Source: Ructibacterium gallinarum (lineage in GTDB: Bacteria > Bacillota > Clostridia > Monoglobales > Monoglobaceae). Taken from it: DNA of 64,000 bases. A program made the translations under genes and the position numbers. The stretch is taken from the NCBI RefSeq assembly GCF_014982785.1, contig NZ_JADCKB010000002.1, positions 1 through 64,000 on the forward strand. The letters run 5' to 3'. The notes beneath the pieces were generated by a model. That model was not told the origin of the DNA. It was given only the letters and a program-made list of their open reading frames with translations, and ran no database searches. This document shows, piece after piece, positions 56,766 to 64,000 of the stretch (the first letter of the stretch is position 1; the number at the start of each line of letters is the position of its first letter).

Positions 56766-58292
56766 TTACAGTTTTTGAAAAACAGGGAGGGTTCCCAGGG
56801 GAGCCTCCGCCGTAACAACCGCAGGGCCGGCAAACACCTGTTTTCCGTACTTCCATCTGCCCGCAGGCAGTCTTACCTTCCGGCTTACCGCCCCTTTTTT
56901 CAGGACCGGCGCCACAAGCAGGTCAGATCCCAGCATAAACTGATCCGTCACCGTTTCCAGCCCCTCTCCCGGAAATTCGTATTCCATATACCGCATAATC
57001 GGCTCTCCGGTCACAGACGCCTGCTTTGCCAGCTCTATGATTTTTCCCGCATATTCCTGATGCAGCTGTGTAACCTTCCATGCCGTTTCAAAGCCTTGCT
57101 CTGACAACACCCTTTTTGGAGATATGGAAAACTGCATCATCGGGCACAAAACACTTGCTTCCAGCCACCGCAGATACAGCTCCTCGTCAAATTCCTCTCC
57201 TTTTTCTCCAAAGTACGCATAGTTCCCGCCGCCTATCATATCCGGACAGCCGTAATAATATCCCAATAGTCCCTGCAAAAGCATATTGGGGATCAGTGAG
57301 GCAATCCCCTCCTCGTGCTCCCATGACGGCACCTTATCCTGCAAACGGCATACAATCGGCCTTCCTCCGCAGTCCCATACGCTTCGCAGTTCATTATACC
57401 CGAACTGTCCGCAGAGCCGGTCAAAAGACCGGGTATGGCCGCACGGCTCCTGCTCGATCGCCGTCTGATCCTCTCTCCGGTACAAATATGCACCTCCCGA
57501 ATCAAACTTAAAGCCATCTACTCCGTATTTTTCCATTACGCCTTCCAATTTTTCCCGAAACCAGGCGCAGGCCCTTTCGTTTGATAAATCCAGCACACAG
57601 GAATAGCCATTCCACCACTCCCGTATGGCAATCCGTCCGCTGCTGTCTTTTACCAAAATGTCTTTTTCCCGAATTTCACGAAAACAGCCGCTGTCCGGCG
57701 ATATGTGCGGTGTAATCCACAGCATTACTTTAAAGCCCATGCTATGCAGTTTTTCTATCATTCCCTTCGGGTCCTCAAACTTTCTCCGGCAAAAGTCAAA
57801 ATCCCCATAGTCCGGTGCCCAGCCTTCGTCTATCATCAATATTCCGGGCGGCATTCCCTCTTTGACCAGGGTTTCTGCATAATTTAAAATATCCTTCTCG
57901 TTCTGATCATACATCAGCTCAATCCACGTGTTATACTGTGGCACACGGAAAAAAAGTTCTTTCGGAATCTTCCCTTCCAGGCAGTAGTACTTCCCGGCCG
58001 CTGCGGCCATCGCTCCTTTCAGGGTCCCGTGCCCCTGGCTGAGCGCCACCTCCTCTATGCCTTTGATCCGGATGGTTCCCTTGTCAAAGGCAATCGAAAA
58101 AGGCTGGTTGGAGTGCAGATATCTGCCCTTGCTTGAGAAAAACAGCGGGGAATACTGATCACAGGCGTCTCTCCCGCTGATCAGGTCTATTTCCGCTTCC
58201 GACTCTTCCCCGTACGGCATGGTCCTTCCCAGGTGTACAATCCCTCCATACCAGTATTCCTTTTCCAGCATTTTTATTTCTGTTTGGTACAT
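56766..58292 (-). CDS. GH31 glycoside hydrolase, short form
   Basis: 508 residues, no signal peptide, so cytoplasmic. TIM barrel with ILMIDEGWAPDYGDFDFC after a beta-sandwich, GFKVMLWITPHISPDSGCF, then YGVDGFKFDSGG where the Asp (near 260) is the nucleophile of GH31, and PSWEHEEGIASLIPNMLLQG in the acid/base region. GH31 are retaining alpha-glycosidases (glucosidase, xylosidase, sulfoquinovosidase); the subgroup cannot be assigned by eye. AGAGGAG site. It is third after the GH10 and GH130 genes, 20 bases from GH130, and would finish oligosaccharides brought into the cell. Confidence 0.85.
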   Translation of the reverse strand: MYQTEIKMLEKEYWYGGIVHLGRTMPYGEESEAEIDLISGRDACDQYSPLFFSSKGRYLHSNQPFSIAFDKGTIRIKGIEEVALSQGHGTLKGAMAAAAGKYYCLEGKIPKELFFRVPQYNTWIELMYDQNEKDILNYAETLVKEGMPPGILMIDEGWAPDYGDFDFCRRKFEDPKGMIEKLHSMGFKVMLWITPHISPDSGCFREIREKDILVKDSSGRIAIREWWNGYSCVLDLSNERACAWFREKLEGVMEKYGVDGFKFDSGGAYLYRREDQTAIEQEPCGHTRSFDRLCGQFGYNELRSVWDCGGRPIVCRLQDKVPSWEHEEGIASLIPNMLLQGLLGYYYGCPDMIGGGNYAYFGEKGEEFDEELYLRWLEASVLCPMMQFSISPKRVLSEQGFETAWKVTQLHQEYAGKIIELAKQASVTGEPIMRYMEYEFPGEGLETVTDQFMLGSDLLVAPVLKKGAVSRKVRLPAGRWKYGKQVFAGPAVVTAEAPLGTLPVFQKL

Positions 58293-58313
58293 CTTCTTCT
58301 CCTCTGTCTTTCC

Positions 58314-59261
58314 TTACTTTTGTTTGCACATTGCGATGATTTCGCTCAGCGATCCTGTCGCCAGCCCTATGGACGTGTCTGCGGCTCCGTAATACACCCG
58401 CAGTCTGTCCTCTCCATAGTCCGCAATGGCTCCGCAGGTAAAGATTACATTGGGCACTTTGCCCATATATTCATACTCCCTGTCCGGTGTAATCAGCGGC
58501 TCGTCGCATCTTCCGATGACCTTGGTCGGATCCTCAAGATCCAGCAAAACCGCCCCAAGCGAATACCTCTGCCCGCTGCAGCTTCCGCTCACCCCGTGAA
58601 TAATCTCCAGCCAGCCGTCTTTTGTCTTGATCGGCGGGGTTGGCCCGATTTTAACTATATTCCAGTTCGCCCAGGGCCGAAGCAATATCCGGTGCCTTCC
58701 CCAGTGAATCAAATCCGGAGACTCTGATATCCAGATATACCCTCTTTGGTTCTCGTTGTGCGGATCGTTTAACAGCACATACGGCCGGTCCAGCCTGTAA
58801 TACATTCCGTTGATCTTTTCCGGAAACAGGCAGGGCACCCGATTGTTGGGCAGGGCTATGACATCGATATCCTCATACGTCACAAAATCATGGGTCTTCC
58901 CCAAAAACGCCACACACCCCGCATCAGAATTGCCAGGCCGCATAATATAATACACGTCCTCCTCCGGAAAATAGGTGACACGGGGATCGATCGGCCACCA
59001 GTCAAGCTCTTTGATATGCGGCAGCCGGGATTGGGTGATAAACGGCTTTTCATCAAAGGTAAAATGTATCCCGTCATCGCTGCGGGCAACGTGAATATAT
59101 GGCAATCCCCCGTTTGCCGGGTCGATTGCACAAAGCAATATGGTTTGCCCTTGATACATGGTCTGTCCGCAGTTGAATACTGCCAGTGCTCCCGGATAAT
59201 CCGCCGGGGTAATGATAGGGTTGTTCTCATATCGAAATAATCCTTTTTCTTTGAATAACAT
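58314..59261 (-). CDS. GH130-type glycoside phosphorylase or hydrolase
   Basis: 315 residues, no signal peptide. Five-bladed propeller pattern: NPIITPADYPGALAVFNCG, DPRVTYFPEEDVYYIM, IGPTPPIKTKDGWLEIIHGV, VPNVIFTCGAIADYG and RVYYGAADTSIGLATGSL. These match GH130 (beta-mannoside phosphorylases and hydrolases). The Asp in the DPRV region is the usual acid. It is 13 bases after GH10 and 20 before GH31. Acts on beta-linked mannosides or similar, probably in the cytoplasm; substrate within this cluster is unclear. Confidence 0.88.
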   Translation of the reverse strand: MLFKEKGLFRYENNPIITPADYPGALAVFNCGQTMYQGQTILLCAIDPANGGLPYIHVARSDDGIHFTFDEKPFITQSRLPHIKELDWWPIDPRVTYFPEEDVYYIMRPGNSDAGCVAFLGKTHDFVTYEDIDVIALPNNRVPCLFPEKINGMYYRLDRPYVLLNDPHNENQRGYIWISESPDLIHWGRHRILLRPWANWNIVKIGPTPPIKTKDGWLEIIHGVSGSCSGQRYSLGAVLLDLEDPTKVIGRCDEPLITPDREYEYMGKVPNVIFTCGAIADYGEDRLRVYYGAADTSIGLATGSLSEIIAMCKQK

Positions 59262-59274
59262 AACGCTCTCCTTT

Positions 59275-62200
59275 TTATTTCACTTTGATTTTCTCCGCTT
59301 GCTTAAACGGAATGATATTTTGCATATCGCTTATGGCAAACACCTTCATCATATCGGCCTGCTCCCGGCCTTCTATAGAAAACCAAAGCGTTCCCTCCCC
59401 TTTTTCCAAGACATAGGGGAAGCTCTCTATTTTGCAGAGCTTTCCATCCTGATATAAGCCCGCTATCACCGTGGCTTCCGTCCTTCTGCCTGTAATATTT
59501 TGATAGGGAATTTCAAACCGGCACAGATTCTGATCTCCATACAGCCCGTCGCTCCGTTCTTCCAGTGCCTCGGTTGCCTTTTCAACTTTGATCTCTTTAA
59601 ACCCGCAAATGTTTGCACCGTATCTTGATCCGCCGCTGTCGGTGCGGGAGGTAATAAACAGCATACTGATCTTCTGCGCATCTTCTGCTGTCAGCACATC
59701 CGCCACAGTTCTATCATACAAAAATCCATAGTCATTGCTCACACGCACTGCCGCATCATAATTTCCCTGCGCATTGGGAATCAGCTGAACAAATACCGTC
59801 AGATCCACCCAGTTCCAATCGTTCTTGGTATAACTGGTCACTGCGTTCTGTTCGTCAAAAATATTGACCCAAAAACCATGATAGGGATCATATTCAAACG
59901 ATGAAATATCCAAACTGACGGTTTTATCGGCACTTCCCAGCGCCACAGTTGCCCCTCCTGCGGAGTCAAACCACTGTGCGGCGCCATTGATATACATATG
60001 ATAGGTAAGGGATAGGGTATCGCCTGCCTGTATGGGTTCAAACCCTCTCGCCAGCACGTTTTTCCCGGTGGGCGCATTGCGCATGGCATATAAATAATGG
60101 CCATACGTTTCATATGCAAACGCATTGGTATCCCGTGCCGCACCATACAGTCCCCATTGCTGGGGATCCGCCGGCTTTGCCGTCCCCGCTCCCGGGTCGG
60201 TTCCGAGGTACTCCAGTTTTGTCAGGTCAAAATCCCGCATACTGTCACTGAACAGCACAGCGCTGGCCCGAACCGGCTCAAAAAAGATAATTTCGCCGTC
60301 CTGGCTTCCCCAAACTCTGACATCATACAGCTTAAACAAATTTTCTTCTGTTCCGGCCGAAGAGGAGAAGGTCATGCACAGCTCCTGAATATCTGCAATA
60401 TCCGCATAGGCCGCACCTTGGTCTGTATGACTATTTAAAACCGTGTCTTTTACATCCAAAATTTCATATTTGACAAAATACCCGTCCGGGTCATATACCA
60501 AAGTTACCCTCAGCGTATACTGCGCATTCCGGTCAAGCGCAAATATTTTTCCATCTGCGGTTTCTATGGTATATTGTCCGTTTTGATACCGCAGTTTTCC
60601 CAGCGGATAACTGTCTTCGCCCTGCAAAGCCAGCTCTGCTGAAAAATCTCCGCTTTCGCTTGCTGTTAGGGTATCAAACACCAGGTCAAAACTTAAATTG
60701 GTATCAGGCGCTCTGCCAGAGAGAGAAAGCTTGTGCCGCAGATCTGCTGTCTGCACTGTTCCCGGCGTTTTCAGATAGACCGCATTGTCATCCCCGCCGG
60801 CTGCAAAGCCGGATATGCCGCTTTGGGATCCCCATGCCTCTCCCGCTTCATAGCTGCTGCCCAGCTGGCCGCCGTTGAGCACCGCATCATTTTCCACCCC
60901 CCTGGAACCCTTAAAGGCAGTGTCAAAGTAGACCTGTTCATAGGCCGCAGGGGTTTCGGTCTCATAGGCCTCTCTTGCCTCTATTAGATTGCTATAGGAA
61001 ATGGAATCGGGTTTTTCTTCCGGCGCATTGGAAACCTGCGCTGAGATGCTGTTTCCCCGCACCGTAAAAGTCACTGTATTCTCTCCGTCTTTGATCAGCC
61101 GGAAGGGAACGGTATATTCTTTTCCGTCCACCTTGCAGGTGATGTTATAATCCCCACGAAATCCACGTATAGCGGCAGTTCCATTTTGTCCGGTCTGCAC
61201 GGTCTCATGGGTCGAGAACTCCTCGTTGACCATGTACTGCCAAACGTCCAAAGCAGGCCGCTCATTCCAGTTTGCATCATAAAACGGCGCCGCATTTCTC
61301 CAGTGCATGGTGTCCTGCACGCCCCATACAATAAAGGCGGTTGCTTTGGGGTGTGAGAAGGTAGCCAGCAGAGTATCCCGCAAATGCTCATCGGCATATT
61401 CGGTGTTTTGGTTTTGAAAATCATACTCTGTGACCGCTACCTCATCCACCACCGACGCACATTCGTCCAGCTGATGATAAAATCCCTGCGGATAGTGGTA
61501 TGCGGTACAGTGGGCCTGGATACCGATTCCGTCAATCGGAGCGCCTTCCCTCTTCATCCTCTCCACCTTGCTGACCAGAGAGGGTACGCGGTCGGAAATA
61601 TTTTCGCTTTCCTTTCCTTCAATTCCGGTCTCATTTACATACAGCTTTGCCTCGGGATCAATCTCGTGCACCTGCTTGAAAACATCGGTGTATAGCTTGG
61701 TGGTATTGAATCTGCTGCTAATCAAATTGCTGTCGCAGGGCTCGTTCAAAACATCCCATTGCTCCACCTTCCCCTTAAAGGCATACGCCATGGTCTGTGT
61801 CCAGGTCAGCAAAGCATCATACAGTTCATCATAGCTCATATCCTCCGGGTTTTGGAACGGCAGCAATCCTTCTCCGTCCCACAGGACCGCATGGCCACGC
61901 ATCCTCTTGCCCCGGCTCAAAAATTCATTTACCATACGGATTCCGTCTTCAGCATCGTCCTCCACTGCATATGCGGCCTTCATTTCCAGACCGCAGACTG
62001 CGGTATTAAAATCGTTGGTAACCAGATCATTATAAATTTTTCCGCTTTGACTGTTCAGGTCAAGATCCAGAATCTCGCTGGCGCACAGGGACACGCCAAA
62101 CATAAACTCATTATCGGTCATATCCACAGTAATTTGGGCATTTTCCACCGGATTTCCCTGCTCGTCCGCCACGGTAATTTTCATATCATTTTTCCTGTAT

Positions 62201-63549
62201 TTTTCAATCCGCCGATATGCCTCTTTCCGCCACAGCGCATCTTCGCCCATCCCCTTATAGGGCTTGGCGTCTGCCGGGCGCAGGGTTTCAATGGGCACTG
62301 CGGTTCCATAATTTACAAAACTGAAATCCTTGATTTCAATATCCATCGGCTTGCCCCCCACCTGCAGCATCACATGAGGCGCTTTATCCACGTTCATATC
62401 ATAAAAACTGCTGTATACCGGCAGGTAAAACTGCTGCCAGTCACCGGTGCGGATGGCAATCTGTTCGCTCATGGCTTTCTGCCAATCGGTTGTTCTCTGA
62501 TACATAATCGAAACATTGGCATTTCCGCTGTCGTCCTGGGTTGAAATAGCACGGGCCTTAAACGAAATCAATCCGGTTTCACCCTTGCCAAAGCTCTTGC
62601 TGGCCCAGACGGGGAATTGAATGCCGGAAATTTCTGACGGAATTTCTCCATAGGCGTTTTTCCGGGTAGTGATACGCAGGGTGTCCTCGGTTTTGCTGAT
62701 GGTTGCGTACTCCTTTCCGGTGCTCATGCGAATCATGCTTAAAAACTGGCTGTTGGACATGACCACCGTCCCCTGGGGCAGAGTTTCCACCACCTTGGCA
62801 ATATCAAAGACCTCCTCAGCCTTATCCCCCTCCTCCGGTTTTTGGATGGAAACAATCTTGGTCTCTTGATTGTATACGGGCGGATCGGTACGCACTGCGT
62901 CCTCTATAATATACAGAGGAATCATATCGACACCATCTATGTTCTGAGATGGGGCCGGCATTTCAACATCTACCCAGTCAATTTCCGCCGTATTTAGGCC
63001 CATGACAATCTCAATATCGCCATTGTTTCCCTCGCCGGTATAGGTTTTTGTGTCCGCATCATAGGCAAGGGGCACCCCCAGCTTTTCAAAGGTTTCCGCA
63101 ATGGGCATAAACACAACCCCGTCCACTTCCCTTGGCGGTACGGCAAACTCTGTAAACACATCGTCAATCTGGACATAGATCCGATCTGCCGAATATCCGG
63201 AGTTAATGTCAATATCCTTGATGCTTGAATTGAGCTTATAATTGATGATATTGCCTTGGCTGTCAAACTGTGCATCTTTCAGCGTAACCGCATAGGAAAA
63301 GTTCCCCTTTTCGTCGGCTTTAATAATTTCGCTCTGATAGATGTCATCCGCCTGCAAACTGGAAAAATTCCCGTCCCCGGCAATCACCATAAAGCTGACC
63401 AAGGCGTTTGGTGTGGTTGTTCCGGTATAGACCGCCGTAACGGTTTCACATTTCCCTTCATATCCGGCAAAATCCGCAAAAACCTGTCCGCCTGCCACAA
63501 TGCAAAGCGCCATAATTATGCAGCAGAATCTCTTTAAAAAATGTTTCAA
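59275..63549 (-). CDS. Secreted multimodular GH10 xylanase (1424 aa)
   Basis: TTG start with AGGAGGTG 7 bases upstream. Signal peptide 1-25, a beta-domain, a stalk-like copper-amine-oxidase-N domain (about 130-245), a CBM4/9-like module (about 260-415), then GH10 (about 440-790): FMFGVSLCASEI, KRMRGHAVLWDG, VEQWDVLNEPCD (acid/base Glu near 602), IDGIGIQAHC, EVAVTEYDF (nucleophile Glu near 706), FIVWGVQD. Then two LamG-like modules (about 915-1090, 1110-1350) and the C-terminal module shared with the first locus (about 1350-1424). Endo-beta-1,4-xylanase cutting xylan outside the cell. Followed by GH130 and GH31 genes. Confidence 0.93.
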   Translation of the reverse strand: MKHFLKRFCCIIMALCIVAGGQVFADFAGYEGKCETVTAVYTGTTTPNALVSFMVIAGDGNFSSLQADDIYQSEIIKADEKGNFSYAVTLKDAQFDSQGNIINYKLNSSIKDIDINSGYSADRIYVQIDDVFTEFAVPPREVDGVVFMPIAETFEKLGVPLAYDADTKTYTGEGNNGDIEIVMGLNTAEIDWVDVEMPAPSQNIDGVDMIPLYIIEDAVRTDPPVYNQETKIVSIQKPEEGDKAEEVFDIAKVVETLPQGTVVMSNSQFLSMIRMSTGKEYATISKTEDTLRITTRKNAYGEIPSEISGIQFPVWASKSFGKGETGLISFKARAISTQDDSGNANVSIMYQRTTDWQKAMSEQIAIRTGDWQQFYLPVYSSFYDMNVDKAPHVMLQVGGKPMDIEIKDFSFVNYGTAVPIETLRPADAKPYKGMGEDALWRKEAYRRIEKYRKNDMKITVADEQGNPVENAQITVDMTDNEFMFGVSLCASEILDLDLNSQSGKIYNDLVTNDFNTAVCGLEMKAAYAVEDDAEDGIRMVNEFLSRGKRMRGHAVLWDGEGLLPFQNPEDMSYDELYDALLTWTQTMAYAFKGKVEQWDVLNEPCDSNLISSRFNTTKLYTDVFKQVHEIDPEAKLYVNETGIEGKESENISDRVPSLVSKVERMKREGAPIDGIGIQAHCTAYHYPQGFYHQLDECASVVDEVAVTEYDFQNQNTEYADEHLRDTLLATFSHPKATAFIVWGVQDTMHWRNAAPFYDANWNERPALDVWQYMVNEEFSTHETVQTGQNGTAAIRGFRGDYNITCKVDGKEYTVPFRLIKDGENTVTFTVRGNSISAQVSNAPEEKPDSISYSNLIEAREAYETETPAAYEQVYFDTAFKGSRGVENDAVLNGGQLGSSYEAGEAWGSQSGISGFAAGGDDNAVYLKTPGTVQTADLRHKLSLSGRAPDTNLSFDLVFDTLTASESGDFSAELALQGEDSYPLGKLRYQNGQYTIETADGKIFALDRNAQYTLRVTLVYDPDGYFVKYEILDVKDTVLNSHTDQGAAYADIADIQELCMTFSSSAGTEENLFKLYDVRVWGSQDGEIIFFEPVRASAVLFSDSMRDFDLTKLEYLGTDPGAGTAKPADPQQWGLYGAARDTNAFAYETYGHYLYAMRNAPTGKNVLARGFEPIQAGDTLSLTYHMYINGAAQWFDSAGGATVALGSADKTVSLDISSFEYDPYHGFWVNIFDEQNAVTSYTKNDWNWVDLTVFVQLIPNAQGNYDAAVRVSNDYGFLYDRTVADVLTAEDAQKISMLFITSRTDSGGSRYGANICGFKEIKVEKATEALEERSDGLYGDQNLCRFEIPYQNITGRRTEATVIAGLYQDGKLCKIESFPYVLEKGEGTLWFSIEGREQADMMKVFAISDMQNIIPFKQAEKIKVK

Positions 63550-63626
63550 TGCTCCGCACCTCCTGGAAAAAAGCAGCGGCGCGCTGATTTCTGCTGCGCC
63601 GCCGAATCCTTTTCTGCCGTTTTGTA

Positions 63627-64000
63627 TTATTCAAAATTCCGATAAATGATCATTTCGTCCGGCAGTGCGTTTCTCATAAAGGAGAACACCGTATCTCCCG
63701 GCATCAGATCCGCAATCGACCCCTGTACCAAGCTTTTTCTGTTTTTATCCAAGATATAAACAGGCGTGGAGGAGGACAGGGTAATAATTCTGTTCCACGC
63801 ATCGTAATTTTCGGTATCTTCCGGCTGATTGTTTAAAATCACACCATTTTCCACCAACCGAATCACTTTGCCGGCGGTATAGCAGTTTCCGTCCGACATA
63901 AAGGTATCCACGGTGGTAGCAGAATACCAGTACTGCTTAACAACCTCATACGGCTCAGTCACACCCGGCCGGTACCAAATAAGGAAATTGGCCATTTCGC
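63627..64000 (-). CDS. C-terminus of an SLH-type surface protein (partial)
   Basis: The frame stays open to the window edge, so only the last 124 residues are visible. The final stretch STPVYILDKNRKSLVQGSIA and the ending DEMIIYRNFE resemble the ends of the 25798-28440 (NAVYVYER) and 51127-54261 (ADIVVYKN) proteins. This points to a large SLH-family protein placed directly before the GH10 xylanase gene, as the 880-aa protein is placed before the first lyase. Confidence 0.6.
   Translation of the reverse strand, partial: EMANFLIWYRPGVTEPYEVVKQYWYSATTVDTFMSDGNCYTAGKVIRLVENGVILNNQPEDTENYDAWNRIITLSSSTPVYILDKNRKSLVQGSIADLMPGDTVFSFMRNALPDEMIIYRNFE

Overview
The window reads as chromosomal DNA of an anaerobic, low-to-mid GC, monoderm Clostridia-type bacterium. 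The evidence is AAGGAGG-type ribosome sites with TTGACA/TATAAT promoters, S-layer-homology (SLH) surface proteins, a Firmicutes-type dnaN-recF-remB-gyrB block, an LplB/YtcP-type sugar importer, and a BlaI/BlaR1 pair. The mix of giant modular lyases and esterases, SLH proteins and glycan importers resembles gut plant-polysaccharide specialists (Monoglobus-like lineages come to mind). That placement is inference only.

Layout. 1-2300: a hairpin-rich start, an HxlR regulator divergent from two small flavoproteins, then a decayed flavin reductase joined to what looks like the end of an IS256-type element. 2357-33581, all minus strand: a 31-kb glycan-use locus. In transcription order it holds a solute-binding lipoprotein, two permeases, two SLH surface proteins, a heparinase II/III-type lyase (1452 aa), a SASA-type esterase (1352 aa), a deacetylase-SGNH fusion (1165 aa), a module-only secreted protein (749 aa), a GH105 unsaturated uronyl hydrolase, a membrane AraC-type sensor-regulator, a second heparinase II/III-type lyase (1330 aa) and an FAD oxidoreductase. 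34044-41295, minus strand: housekeeping genes (rsmG, a 2[4Fe-4S] ferredoxin, an uncharacterised gene, gyrB, remB, recF, dnaN, metF). 41446-45627, plus strand: argH, a small transaldolase, an XRE/membrane-protein pair and a double P-loop ATPase. 45785-50885, minus strand: a BlaI/BlaR1-type module whose receptor has an atypical extracellular part, followed by two secreted proteins. 51127-54261: a major SLH/S-layer-like protein with a very strong promoter and a structured leader. 55053-56603: an O-antigen-ligase-like membrane protein and tRNA-Trp. 56766-64000, minus strand: a second glycan locus (end of an SLH-type surface protein, GH10 xylanase, GH130, GH31).

How it fits together. In the first locus, deacetylation and deacetylesterification (SGNH, NodB and SASA domains) would expose an acetylated uronic-acid polysaccharide to two eliminative lyases. 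The products would enter through the ABC importer, whose ATPase is not encoded here, and the non-reducing unsaturated uronate would be removed inside the cell by GH105. The membrane AraC protein would sense the substrate. The large secreted proteins share two recurring building blocks, a LamG-like beta-sandwich and a C-terminal module, and three surface proteins share another C-terminal motif. These shared but unnamed modules, the twin lyases and the SLH partners are the strongest candidates for new biology here.
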